Positions 8,854 through 17,728 of a stretch of DNA of 64,000 nt are shown in pieces; position 1 is the first letter of the stretch; each line of letters opens with the position of its first letter. Below the pieces are notes generated by a model. It was not told the origin of the DNA. It saw only the letters and a list, made by a program, of their open reading frames with translations, and ran no database searches. A program made the position numbers and the translations under genes. The DNA comes from Hydrogenophaga sp. (GTDB taxonomy: Bacteria > Pseudomonadota > Gammaproteobacteria > Burkholderiales > Burkholderiaceae_C). Location of the stretch: contig NZ_JAUCZF010000003.1 of the NCBI RefSeq assembly GCF_030373245.1, forward strand, positions 372,001 through 436,000. The letters are read 5' to 3'.

Positions 8854-11118
8854 TCACACGGTGACCGTTTCCTGGCCAGATGGACTCTCCACGCTCGTCG
8901 CCGGCTCTTCACTCTGACCGACAGCGGCCAGCAGCGCCCGGTTGAGTCTGTCGATCTCCACAGGTTTGTGCAGCACCGCCACAAAGTCGGTGCGCGTCAA
9001 GAGCTCGGCATCCTCTGCACTCACGTTGCCACTCATCAGGATGATGGGCGGAGGCGACTGGGTCGCCCGAATGCGTTGGGCCAGGCTGGCACCGTCCAGC
9101 CTGGGCATGGCCAGATCGGTCACCACCAGATCAAAGCGCGATGGACCGCTCTGAAAAAGGGTCCAGGCCTCCTCACCGTCCCGTGCCGTGGTCACGGCCC
9201 AGCCCTGCCGCTCCAGCAGTGTGGCCCAGGCGTGGCGCACCGATGGGTCATCCTCGGCAAACAAGAGTTGCCTGGCGCCCGATTTGCCTTCGTTGCCTTG
9301 ATCAGGCGCTTCGGCGACCGGCGGCAACGACTCAGGCAGGTGGAGGTGGAAGGTGGTGCCTGCGCCCGGCGCAGTGGTGAGGCCGATTGCGCCCCCATGG
9401 CGAGCCATGATGCCTTGCGCCACCGACAGGCCGAGCCCTGTCCCCTTGCCCACGCCTTTGGTGGTGAAGAACGGGTCGAATACCTTGGAGACATGTTCTT
9501 CCGGGATGCCAGGCCCCTGGTCTTTCACCGAAAAGCGAATGTAGGCTCCAGCCGGTAATGTGCCGGCGGTTCCCAAGCCTGAGGCCGGGTCTGAAGAGGG
9601 CAGCACAACACGCTCCACCCCCAGCTCAATGGTGCCCCGGCCGCCCATGGCGTCCACCGCATTCATGATCAGGTTCACCAACACCTGCTGCATCTGCGTG
9701 AGGTCGGCCATTGCCCAGACCACCTGCGGCGGGCAATTGACCACCAGCTCACACTCGCGCAGCAGTCCCGAGGACAAAAGACTGCGCGACTCCTCAATCA
9801 GGCGGCACACCTGCAAGGGCTCCAGCTTGGGCACTGACTGCCGACTGAAGGCGAGCAACTGGCGCATCAAGCCGTTGGCGTACCGGGTGGCCTTGAGTGC
9901 CTGCTGCAGCGCCTCGTGACTGGCGTGCTGGGGATCGAGATCTTCGTCAGCGAGACGAACCCAGCCGCCAATGGCCGCCAGCGAGTTGTTGAAGTCGTGG
10001 GCGATGCCGCTGGTGAAACGCCCCAGCGCCTCGGTCTTCTGGCTTTGCATCAGTTGAAGTTGCAGCGCCTCTTGTCGATCCCTGGCGGCCTGCTGCACCG
10101 CCGCGTCATCTCGAACCCGCATCAACAGGCGGTTGATCCCGTCGCCCAAATGAGCGAGCTCGTCATTGCCCTCGGAGGATGCAGCTGCTGCCAGCATCGG
10201 TCCCTCCGCGGTGATGCGCTGAATGTCGCTGTGCAGCCGCTGCAAGCGCGTCAGGATCAGGCGATCCAGCAACCAGACCAGCAGCGCGCTGCCCAACAGC
10301 CCCGCCAGCCCAGCCAAACCCATGCCTTGCCAGGTCAGTTCCTGCGCTTTTTGTTGCAATTGCCGATCCAGCGTGAGCACCAGCGCGGCCACGGGCTGGC
10401 CGCGGTGATCTTTGAGCGCAGCGTAAAGCTCGTCGTTGCCCGCATCAACCGGGACCACATAGGTGTCTTCGCCGGAAGGAGCAGCGGCATCGAAAGACAG
10501 CCGGGTGGGCGTCATCAACACCTCTGTCAATCCTGTGAGCTCCTGCGCATCAAAGTGGCGCACCATCATGATCGTGCCGTGAACACGCCCGCTCTCATCG
10601 TCAGGGTCGTGTACCGCGGACACCACGATCAGCTCGAGCTGCCCGTCCTTCACCCGCAAGGTGCGCAACACATGCTTGGCATCCCCCGTGGCCACCACCG
10701 TCATGGCCAGTTCGCGCAAAGCGGCCACGCGATCGGCGCTCACCTCGCGCAGCGCGTCCTCTCCTTCGCGCGCCACCGTGGCATGCGCCTGGCCCCTGGA
10801 ATCGAAAATCAACACCTCGGCAACGCGCAGGTAGCCCAGATTTTCAGCGTCGAAGTTTTCATCGACAAAGTTGGGGCGAGTCCCCGCCAGGAACTGGACG
10901 GTATCCGCCCAATAAGCATAATCGCGCGCGCTGGCGGCCAATGCCTGAAGCTGCTGAAGGAGCACCCGGCGGGCCCGCTCTCCCTCGCGCACGGCGCGCT
11001 CGCTTTCGAGGCGATCAAAGGATTGACCAACCAGGTAGCGGGTACCCAACATGGCACTGCCCGCGCCGATCGCAACGACGATCAGGACCAGGGCCCAGGC
11101 CTTGTGTTGAAGTTTCAT
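8854..11118 (-). CDS. Hybrid sensor histidine kinase with CHASE4 domain and C-terminal receiver
   Basis: This 754-residue membrane signalling protein has a helix at about 8-28. A periplasmic CHASE4-type sensor follows (about 40-250, with NLGYLRVAEVLIFDSRGQ), then a second helix (about 268-288) and a HAMP-like linker. The HisKA motif is GIAHDFNNSLAAIGG with the phosphorylated histidine. The ATPase domain carries DQGPGIPEEHVSKVFDPFFTTK and GTGLGLSVA. The receiver domain has its aspartate in LVVTDLAMPRLDG. Ligand and output are unknown. ATG 11118 is chosen because it places the first helix at the N-terminus; the longer upstream frame would overlap the dnaE end. Confidence 0.92.
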   Translation of the reverse strand: MKLQHKAWALVLIVVAIGAGSAMLGTRYLVGQSFDRLESERAVREGERARRVLLQQLQALAASARDYAYWADTVQFLAGTRPNFVDENFDAENLGYLRVAEVLIFDSRGQAHATVAREGEDALREVSADRVAALRELAMTVVATGDAKHVLRTLRVKDGQLELIVVSAVHDPDDESGRVHGTIMMVRHFDAQELTGLTEVLMTPTRLSFDAAAPSGEDTYVVPVDAGNDELYAALKDHRGQPVAALVLTLDRQLQQKAQELTWQGMGLAGLAGLLGSALLVWLLDRLILTRLQRLHSDIQRITAEGPMLAAAASSEGNDELAHLGDGINRLLMRVRDDAAVQQAARDRQEALQLQLMQSQKTEALGRFTSGIAHDFNNSLAAIGGWVRLADEDLDPQHASHEALQQALKATRYANGLMRQLLAFSRQSVPKLEPLQVCRLIEESRSLLSSGLLRECELVVNCPPQVVWAMADLTQMQQVLVNLIMNAVDAMGGRGTIELGVERVVLPSSDPASGLGTAGTLPAGAYIRFSVKDQGPGIPEEHVSKVFDPFFTTKGVGKGTGLGLSVAQGIMARHGGAIGLTTAPGAGTTFHLHLPESLPPVAEAPDQGNEGKSGARQLLFAEDDPSVRHAWATLLERQGWAVTTARDGEEAWTLFQSGPSRFDLVVTDLAMPRLDGASLAQRIRATQSPPPIILMSGNVSAEDAELLTRTDFVAVLHKPVEIDRLNRALLAAVGQSEEPATSVESPSGQETVTV

Positions 11119-11242
11119 GATGTCTGGAGTATCGGCACTTCCAAGGCGCCCTGAACACCAGAATGACAACCCCGACAAGCCATTCTTCACGCAACTGGCT
11201 GTTCTTCGGGGGTGGCCCGGCAATGGCCGGGCAGCAACGGCT

Positions 11243-14200
11243 TCAGTCGAACTCGATCTCGGCCCGCTGCTCGTGTGCCTGCGCCATCCAGCTCGCCAGC
11301 GCGGCATCGGTAGGGAAGAACAATGCCCGGTCATCGAGCTGCAGCTCGCACTGCGCGCCTTCACGTAGCACCGCCAGGCGCACCGGCAAGCCGCGCAGCA
11401 GCTCGCCCTGCTCGGTCACCTCCCGCTTGGGCGGAAACTCGCGCACCAGCTGGGCCACCGAGGGCGCGTGTCCGTTGACCGCCACGCGCAGGAACTTGCC
11501 AAAGCGGCAACGCGCCGCCGCCAGGTCCCAGATGTGCTGCACCTTGACGCGCAGCCCGCTGGAGAAACGGTCGGGCTGGGCGGTGGCCTGCACGATGATG
11601 AGCTCGTCATCCTTCAGCAAACCGCGGTGCTGGTTGATCAGCTGCTCATCGACCCGCAGTTCGAGCGATGCGCTTTTGTCGTCCAGTTTGAAGAAGGCGA
11701 GCCGTCCGCGCTGGCCATTGATGATGCGCAGATCGCTCACGATGCCCGCGACGATGAAGGGGTCCCGGCTTTCATGAACATCGGCCAGCGGGGTGCGCGC
11801 AAACTGCCGCACCTCGCGCGCCACCTCGTCAAACAGGTGGCCAGAGAAGTAGAAGCCCATGGCGGACTTCTCCAGCGTGAGCCGCTCCTTCACGCCCCAG
11901 GGCACGGTCTCCACCAGATCAGGCTCCTGCGTGCTTGATCCATGGTCGTCGGCTCCCAGCAGGTCGAACAGGCCACCCTGGTTGGCATTGGCCTGCTGCG
12001 CTGACGCGAAGTCAAAGGCGCGCTCCACCGAGGCCAGCACCTCGGCGCGGTTGAGGTGCAGGCGGTCAAATGCGCCGGCCTTGATCAGCGCCTCGACCGT
12101 GCGCTTGTTCAGCTTGGTCCGATCGACGCGGCGGCAAAAATCGAACAGGCTCTTGAACGGTCCCACCTCGCCACCGCTGGGGCCTTCACCGCGACCTTCG
12201 CGCGCGGCCACGATGGCTTCGATCGCCTGCTGCCCCGTGCCCTTGATGGCGCCCAGGCCATAGCGGATCGACTGGTCGGTGATGGGCTCAAACCGGTACA
12301 CGCCGCGGTTGACATCGGGCGCCTCGAACACCACGCCCATCTGCTGCGCGTCTTCGAACAGCGCGCGCAGCTTGTCGGTGTCGTCCATCTCCACCGTCAT
12401 GTTGGCGCAGAAGAACTCAGCCGTGTAGTGAACCTTGAGCCAGGCGGTGTGGTAGGCCAGCAGCGAGTAGGCCGCGGCATGCGACTTGTTGAAGCCGTAG
12501 CCTGCGAACTTCTCCATCAGGTCGAAGATCTCGTCGGCTTTTTGCTCGTCGATGTGATTCTTGGCTGCACCAGCGCGAAAGATGCTGCGGTGCTTGGCCA
12601 TTTCCTCGGCCTTCTTCTTGCCCATGGCCCGGCGCAGCATGTCGGCGCCACCGAGCGAATAGCCGCCCAGGATCTGCGCAGTCTGCATCACCTGCTCCTG
12701 GTAGACCATGATGCCGTAGGTCTCGGAGAGCATCTCGGCCACCAGCGGATGCGGGTACTCAATGGGCTCGCGACCGTGTTTTCGCGCGACGAAGCTGGGG
12801 ATCAGGTCCATCGGACCGGGCCGGTACAGCGCGTTGAGCGCGATCAGGTCTTCCAGCCGGCTGGGCTTGGCGTCCTTGAGCATGCCCTGCATGCCGCGGC
12901 TTTCAAACTGGAACACCGACTCGGTCTGGCCGCGGGTGAACAGCGCATACACCTTGGGGTCGTCCAGTGGCACGTGGTCAAACGTGAACTCCTCCTGACC
13001 AGCATGGCGCCGCTGGATCATTTCGCGCGCGATCTCCAGGATGGTCAGTGTGGCAAGGCCCAGGAAGTCGAACTTCACCAGGCCGATGGCTTCAACATCG
13101 TCCTTGTCGTACTGGCTCACGGCCGAGGCACTGCCGGGCTGCGCGTACAACGGACAAAAGTCGGTCAGCTTGCCCGGCGCGATCAGCACGCCGCCGGCGT
13201 GCATGCCGACGTTGCGCGTCATGCCTTCGAGCTTTTGCGCCAGTTCGATCAGGGTCTTGACATCGTCTTCCTTGGCGATGCGCTCGGCCAGCACCGGCTC
13301 CATCTCGATCGCGTAGTTGTTCTTGTCGCCCTCTTTTTTGGGTACCGGCGGGTACTGCAGCGTGACCGACATGCCGGGCTTGTTGGGGATCAGCTTGGAG
13401 ATGCCGTCGCAAAAGCCGTAGGAGAAGTCCAGCACCCGACCCACGTCGCGGATCGCGGCGCGCGCAGCCAGCGTTCCGAAGGTGGCGATCTGACTTACCG
13501 CGTCCTTGCCGTACTTGTCCTTGACGTAGTCGATCACCCGGTCGCGATTGCTCTGGCAGAAATCGATGTCGAAGTCGGGCATGGACACCCGCTCGGGATT
13601 CAGGAAGCGCTCGAACAGCAGGTTGTATTTCAGCGGGTCCAGGTCGGTGATCTTGAGCGCATACGCCACCAGCGAGCCGGCGCCCGATCCGCGACCCGGC
13701 CCCACTGGGCAGCCGTTCTTCTTGGCCCAGTTGATGAAGTCGCCCACGATCAGGAAATAACCGGGAAAGCCCATCTCCAGGATGGTGTTGATCTCGAACT
13801 CCAGCCGGCTCACATAACGCGGCCGCTCAGCATCGCGAACACTCGCGTCAGGGTAGAGCTGCAACAGGCGCTCCTCCAGACCTTCAAAAGACGACTGGCG
13901 GAAGAAGTCTTCCATGGCCATGGGCACGCCGTCGATCAGCGGAGTCGGGAAGTCGGGCAGCTGCGGCTTGTCCAGCACCAGCGAGAGGTTGCAGCGCTTG
14001 GCGATTTCCAGTGTGTTCGTCAGTGCGGACGGCAGGTCGGCAAACAGCGTTGCCATCTGCTCGGCGCTCTTGAAGTACTGCTCGCGCGTGAAGCGGCGAA
14101 CGCGCCGGTTGTTGCTCAGGATCTCGCCGTCGGCAATGCAGACCCTCGCCTCGTGCGCTTCGTAGTCGTCGGCCTGCAGGAACTGCACCGGATGCGTGGC

Positions 14201-14809
14201 CACCACCGGCAGCCGCAATCGGGCCGCCAGTTGCACTGCTGCGGCGACGTGGCGCTCGTCTTCCGCGCGCCCAGCGCGCTGCAGCTCGATATAGAAGCGA
14301 TGAGTGAACAGGCTGGAGAGCTGCAGGGCGATGTCGGTCGCGCGCGCCTCGTCCCCCTGCATCAGCGCCTGCCCCACCGGGCCGGCCTGGGCGCCGGCGA
14401 GCAGGATCAGCCCGGCGTTGAGTTCTTCCAGCCATTCGCGCTGCACCACGGCCTGCCCGCGGCCGTCGTTGCGTGTCCAGGCCCGGGCCAGCAGCTCACA
14501 CAGGTTGAGGTAGCCCTGCCGGTCCTGCACCAGCAACACCATGCGTGGCGCGGGCGGCTGGTGGCTGCCGGGCATGGCCCCTGGCGTCTCCACACTGAAA
14601 CCCTGCAACATGACCTCGGCCCCCAGCAAGGGCTTGACCCCGCTGCCTCGCGCGGCCTTGTAGAACTTGACCGCGCCAAACAGGTTGCTCAGGTCGGTGA
14701 GGGCCAGCGCGGGCTGGGCATTGGCGGCGGCGGCGGCCACGACCTCGTCGATGCGATTGGTGCCGTCGACGACGGAGAACTCGGAGTGCAGGCGAAGGTG
14801 AACAAACAT
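11243..14809 (-). CDS. dnaE: DNA polymerase III subunit alpha
   Basis: This 1188-residue replicative polymerase has an N-terminal PHP domain (FVHLRLHSEFSVVDGTNRIDE...ALALTDLSNLFG). The catalytic aspartates lie in the palm segment MPDFDIDFCQSNRDRVIDYV. Also present are the helix-hairpin-helix region with GYGFNKSHAAAYSLLAYHTAW and a C-terminal OB fold (FIVAGIVSDLRIINGQRGRLAFFKLDDKSASLE). Length and order are normal for DnaE1. The 124-base gap to the sensor kinase downstream leaves transcriptional coupling open. Confidence 0.97.
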   Translation of the reverse strand: MFVHLRLHSEFSVVDGTNRIDEVVAAAAANAQPALALTDLSNLFGAVKFYKAARGSGVKPLLGAEVMLQGFSVETPGAMPGSHQPPAPRMVLLVQDRQGYLNLCELLARAWTRNDGRGQAVVQREWLEELNAGLILLAGAQAGPVGQALMQGDEARATDIALQLSSLFTHRFYIELQRAGRAEDERHVAAAVQLAARLRLPVVATHPVQFLQADDYEAHEARVCIADGEILSNNRRVRRFTREQYFKSAEQMATLFADLPSALTNTLEIAKRCNLSLVLDKPQLPDFPTPLIDGVPMAMEDFFRQSSFEGLEERLLQLYPDASVRDAERPRYVSRLEFEINTILEMGFPGYFLIVGDFINWAKKNGCPVGPGRGSGAGSLVAYALKITDLDPLKYNLLFERFLNPERVSMPDFDIDFCQSNRDRVIDYVKDKYGKDAVSQIATFGTLAARAAIRDVGRVLDFSYGFCDGISKLIPNKPGMSVTLQYPPVPKKEGDKNNYAIEMEPVLAERIAKEDDVKTLIELAQKLEGMTRNVGMHAGGVLIAPGKLTDFCPLYAQPGSASAVSQYDKDDVEAIGLVKFDFLGLATLTILEIAREMIQRRHAGQEEFTFDHVPLDDPKVYALFTRGQTESVFQFESRGMQGMLKDAKPSRLEDLIALNALYRPGPMDLIPSFVARKHGREPIEYPHPLVAEMLSETYGIMVYQEQVMQTAQILGGYSLGGADMLRRAMGKKKAEEMAKHRSIFRAGAAKNHIDEQKADEIFDLMEKFAGYGFNKSHAAAYSLLAYHTAWLKVHYTAEFFCANMTVEMDDTDKLRALFEDAQQMGVVFEAPDVNRGVYRFEPITDQSIRYGLGAIKGTGQQAIEAIVAAREGRGEGPSGGEVGPFKSLFDFCRRVDRTKLNKRTVEALIKAGAFDRLHLNRAEVLASVERAFDFASAQQANANQGGLFDLLGADDHGSSTQEPDLVETVPWGVKERLTLEKSAMGFYFSGHLFDEVAREVRQFARTPLADVHESRDPFIVAGIVSDLRIINGQRGRLAFFKLDDKSASLELRVDEQLINQHRGLLKDDELIIVQATAQPDRFSSGLRVKVQHIWDLAAARCRFGKFLRVAVNGHAPSVAQLVREFPPKREVTEQGELLRGLPVRLAVLREGAQCELQLDDRALFFPTDAALASWMAQAHEQRAEIEFD

Positions 14810-14840
14810 GGGCTCATTCTAGAAGCCCAGGCCCAGGCGA

Positions 14841-15554
14841 TCAGGGAGGCGCGCTGCCGTCGTCGCGAAGAATCTTCAACACCTCAGAGCGGAACTCCCG
14901 CGTATACAAGATCGCGGCAACCAGGCCAGTGGCCACCACCATGGCCAGCGGTGAAAAAAACCACGCGATGGCGGCAAACGAAAAATAGTAGGCACGCAAA
15001 CCGTCGTTGAAGGTCTCGGCCGCCGCGCCCACCATGGCCGCTGCCCGCTCGGCGTACTGACGCTGGTCGAATTTGCCCGACACGAAGTCCTCTGGCGGCG
15101 GCATGGCGCCGATCACCAGCGCCACAAAAGTGTACTGACGCATGCACCAGGAGAATCGGAAAAATGCATACACAAAGATGCCCACCAGCACCAGCACCTT
15201 GAATTCGAACACCACCAGCGTGGTGGTCTGGGCGAACGGGATCTCGCTCATGAGCTCGGCCGCCTTGTCGGTGGTGCCGAGCAGCGCAAACAGACCACCG
15301 ATCACCAGGATGGAGGTGGAGGAGAAAAACGCCGGTGTGTTCGACAGCGTCTGGGTGATGAGCCCGTCGAGCATGCGCGGGTCGCGCATCGCCGCCTGGC
15401 GCATCCAGTAGCCGCGGTAGCGGTTGGTGGTGTGGATCAACGAGCCCTTTCTCGCACCCCAGACGCGGGCAAACCAGGCGTAGCCGGTCCAGAGTGCAAG
15501 AAAGCAGAACAGCGCGAGCCAGTCCGCCCAGGGAAGCATGCTGATGATGGTCAT
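14841..15554 (-). CDS. DUF599-family membrane protein
   Basis: This 237-residue protein has four or so membrane segments: WLALFCFLALWTGYAWFA at the start, TSILVIGGLFALLG, FKVLVLVGIFVYAFFRFSW, and FAAIAWFFSPLAMVVATGLVAAILY near the end. The HTTNRYRGYWMRQAAMRDPRMLDGLI segment is typical of DUF599. The function is unknown. The start chosen is ATG at 15554 (MTIISMLPW); ATG 15539 is an alternative. The frame stays open upstream through the 84-bp repeats, but nothing suggests that part is translated. Confidence 0.82.
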   Translation of the reverse strand: MTIISMLPWADWLALFCFLALWTGYAWFARVWGARKGSLIHTTNRYRGYWMRQAAMRDPRMLDGLITQTLSNTPAFFSSTSILVIGGLFALLGTTDKAAELMSEIPFAQTTTLVVFEFKVLVLVGIFVYAFFRFSWCMRQYTFVALVIGAMPPPEDFVSGKFDQRQYAERAAAMVGAAAETFNDGLRAYYFSFAAIAWFFSPLAMVVATGLVAAILYTREFRSEVLKILRDDGSAPP

Positions 15555-15568
15555 GCGGCGATGGTAAT

Positions 15569-15805
15569 GGCCCCCACGCTCCACCGCTTCGCGGGTCGCT
15601 GCCCCCCGAGGGGGCTGGGCCTGCCTTGGGGCGGCCCGGCGGCTGGCCCCATGGCCCCCACGCTCCATCGCTTCGCGGGTCGCTGCCCCCCGAGGGGGCC
15701 GGGCCTGCCTTGGGGCGGCCCGGCGGCTGGCCCCCTGGCCCCCACGCTCCGCGGGTCGCTGCCCCCTGAGGAGGCTGAGCCTGCCTTGGGGACGAGCCGG
15801 CGGCA
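15569..15805. repeat. 84-bp tandem repeat, two full copies and a shortened third
   Basis: Units begin at 15569, 15653 and 15737, each with GGCCCCCACGCTCC. The first two are nearly identical; the third lacks the CGCTTC segment and decays at its end. Each holds a CCCCCC-GA-GGGGG hairpin and CTTGGGGCGGCCCGGCGGC. These are reverse-complement relatives of the units at 3361-3540. They fill most of the gap between the DUF599 gene and the flavodoxin gene, both on the minus strand. Confidence 0.92.
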
Positions 15806-15806
15806 A

Positions 15807-16361
15807 TCAGCCTTTGAACTTGGTCGTCACTTCGGCCACGCGGGCGCCGAACAGGCGGGCGGTTTCCAGATCGCCGGGCAACATTTCGTTGGCGCCAGCG
15901 TCCGACGGGCTTTGCGCCATGGCGCCGCTGAACGAGGCGATGTAGTTGACGTCGTTGCGCTGGGCTGCTTTGCTGTTGCTGGGCATCAGGCCGGTGCCGA
16001 CCCAGATGCCGCTGTGCTGCATGGCCAGCGTGAACAGGTAATGCAGCGTCGAGAGCTTGTCGCCGTTCATGCTGGCGCTGTTGGTGAAACCGGCAAACAC
16101 CTTGTCTTTCCACTGCTGGCTGAACCAGGGCTTGCTGGAGGCATCAGCGAATTTCTTGAACTGCCAGCTCACGGTGCCCATGTAGGTCGGGCTGCCCATG
16201 ATGATGGCGTCGGCGGCGGCGAGTGTCTCCCAGCCGCCATCAGGCAGGTTGCCCTCTGCATCAATCGCCAGCAGATCGGCGCCAGCGCCGTCTGCCACCG
16301 ATTGCGCCAAGCGCTGGGTATGTCCATATCCCGAGTGATAAACAACCACGATGTGTGTCAT
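15807..16361 (-). CDS. Flavodoxin-family (WrbA-like) FMN protein
   Basis: This 184-residue flavodoxin-fold protein begins HIVVVYHSGYGHTQRLAQSVADGA, whose SGYGHT loop binds the FMN phosphate. The ring-contact segment is MGSPTYMGTVSWQFKKF, and GFTNSASMNGDK follows, as in NAD(P)H:quinone reductases of the WrbA group. It probably reduces quinones to protect against redox stress. ATG 16361 is chosen because the family starts right at the first beta strand. DoxX and pirin genes lie upstream on the same strand, suggesting one redox-stress unit. Confidence 0.88.
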   Translation of the reverse strand: MTHIVVVYHSGYGHTQRLAQSVADGAGADLLAIDAEGNLPDGGWETLAAADAIIMGSPTYMGTVSWQFKKFADASSKPWFSQQWKDKVFAGFTNSASMNGDKLSTLHYLFTLAMQHSGIWVGTGLMPSNSKAAQRNDVNYIASFSGAMAQSPSDAGANEMLPGDLETARLFGARVAEVTTKFKG

Positions 16362-16426
16362 GTTGAAGCTGTCCTGAAAAGAGGCGCTTGCGCGCGGAGT
16401 TGAAAACGACGAGAAAGAAAAGAAGA

Positions 16427-16855
16427 TCAAGCTGCGCGGCGCGCGTCCAGGCTGAAAGCACCTGCGCCAAAGGCCGTCAAGGCCAGCAGACCTCCTGCGA
16501 TGCCGATGTTTTTCATGAACATCAGTTGCTGCATGAACTGCTGATCGGCTGGCATGGACCAAAAATTGTGGAAGAACACCGAAGCCACGAGCGTGAACAG
16601 GGCCAATACCAGTGCCGCCCACCGTGTGCCCAGGCCCAAGATCAGCGCCAAGCCACCGAGCACCTCGACCACAATGGCCATCGCCGCGCCCAGCGTTGGC
16701 AACGGCAGACCGACCGAGGCGATGTAGCCGACCGTGCCCTCGAATCCCCCGATCTTGCTGATGCCTGCGGGCAGAAACAGCGCCGCCAGCAGCAGGCGAG
16801 ACAACAGGGCGAAGGAATTCTGAAGGCTTTGCATAACGGAGTCAGGAAAAGACAT
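16427..16855 (-). CDS. DoxX-family membrane protein
   Basis: This 142-residue inner-membrane protein has four predicted helices: LLSRLLLAALFLPAGISKIGG, LGAAMAIVVEVLGGLALILG, WAALVLALFTLVASVFFHNFW, and MFMKNIGIAGGLLALTAFG. The pattern with FLPAGISKI and FMKNI is the DoxX family, which is linked to thiol or quinone redox stress without a settled biochemical role. The start is ATG 16855; a second in-frame ATG at 16834 would remove seven residues. It sits between the pirin and flavodoxin genes. Confidence 0.87.
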   Translation of the reverse strand: MSFPDSVMQSLQNSFALLSRLLLAALFLPAGISKIGGFEGTVGYIASVGLPLPTLGAAMAIVVEVLGGLALILGLGTRWAALVLALFTLVASVFFHNFWSMPADQQFMQQLMFMKNIGIAGGLLALTAFGAGAFSLDARRAA

Positions 16856-16871
16856 GCGGCTGACCGATGGG

Positions 16872-17573
16872 TCAGGACGCGAGGTCAAACACCAGCACCT
16901 CGGCATCCACACCATGGTTCAGCACCAGGCGCGACTCCTGCGCAATCGCCAGGGCGTCGCCGGTGTGCAGGGTTTCGCCATTCACATTCAGCTGCCCGCG
17001 CACCAGGTGCACATAGGCCTTGCGCGCCGGATCGGTGGCCAGCTCAGCTTGTTCCGCTCCGTTGAGCAGACCCGCGTAGATCGCGGCATCGGCATGCAGC
17101 GTGACGGATTGCTCTCGACCATCGGGTGAGGCCACGAGCCTGAGCTGGCCGCGTTTGTCGGCATCGGCAAAGGTCTTCTGCTCATAGCCCGGCGCGATAC
17201 CGCGCACCTTGGGCTCGATCCAGATCTGCAAAAAATGCGTGGTCTGCTGCGGCGCGTGGTTGAACTCGCTGTGCTGCACACCGGTACCGGCGCTCATGCG
17301 CTGCACGTCCCCTGGCGGAATGCCTTTGACGTTGCCCATGCTGTCCTTGTGGGCCAGGTTGCCCTGCAACACGTAACTCACGATCTCCATGTCGCGGTGG
17401 CCGTGGGTGCCAAAACCGGTGCCGGGCGCAATGCGGTCTTCGTTGATCACGCGCAGATTGCCCCAGCCCATCCAGGCCGGATCGTGGTATTCGGCGAAAG
17501 AAAAAGAATGCTGGCTCTTGAGCCAGCCGTGATCGGCATGACCGCGGGCTTCTGAACGGCGAACTTGCATCAT
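16872..17573 (-). CDS. Pirin-family protein (YhhW-type quercetinase-like bicupin)
   Basis: This 233-residue bicupin carries metal ligands in GFGTHGHRDMEIVSYVLQG (His-x-His) and GVQHSEFNH (His and Glu). Pirins of the YhhW type bind a metal and can oxidise quercetin-like compounds; the physiological role is uncertain. It has two adjacent start ATGs (17573 and 17570). It is transcribed divergently from a LysR regulator whose operator lies between them, so it is the likely first gene of the pirin-DoxX-flavodoxin unit controlled by that regulator. Confidence 0.9.
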   Translation of the reverse strand: MMQVRRSEARGHADHGWLKSQHSFSFAEYHDPAWMGWGNLRVINEDRIAPGTGFGTHGHRDMEIVSYVLQGNLAHKDSMGNVKGIPPGDVQRMSAGTGVQHSEFNHAPQQTTHFLQIWIEPKVRGIAPGYEQKTFADADKRGQLRLVASPDGREQSVTLHADAAIYAGLLNGAEQAELATDPARKAYVHLVRGQLNVNGETLHTGDALAIAQESRLVLNHGVDAEVLVFDLAS

Positions 17574-17690
17574 GGTGAGAGGGTCCTTTTCCGGTGGCAG
17601 GGGCGCTGCCCTGCAGCGATCCCAAAGGCGTTGAACATGGCCTGATTGTGGGTCGGGCCAGCGGCGCCACGGCCGCAGGCCTTTGATGGC

Positions 17691-17713
17691 ATCATTCAAT
17701 TCCTTTGAATGAT
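17691..17713. promoter_or_regulatory. Perfect inverted repeat, probable LysR operator
   Basis: The arms ATCATTCAA (17691-17699) and TTGAATGAT (17705-17713) are separated by TTCCT. The core fits the LysR T-N11-A pattern (TCA...TGA). It lies in the divergent region between the LysR gene (ATG 17729) and pirin (17573). Confidence 0.75.
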
Positions 17714-17728
17714 CATCCGCCGAAAGCC

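Noticed and set aside
11119..11364. N-terminal extension of the sensor kinase beyond 11118.
   Set aside because: It would overlap the 3' end of dnaE, has no domain, and would bury the first membrane helix; ATG 11118 fits the family better.
12056..15010. 984-codon plus-strand frame opposite dnaE.
   Set aside because: Its length comes from the strong third-position GC bias of dnaE; it has no recognisable domain and lies fully antisense to a well-conserved gene.
15569..15805. The hairpin repeats considered as a CRISPR array.
   Set aside because: Units are 84 bp in direct tandem with no unique spacers, and no cas genes are near.
17705..17728. TTG 17705 as the start of the LysR gene.
   Set aside because: It lies in the palindromic operator and adds residues not seen in the family; ATG 17729 is preferred.
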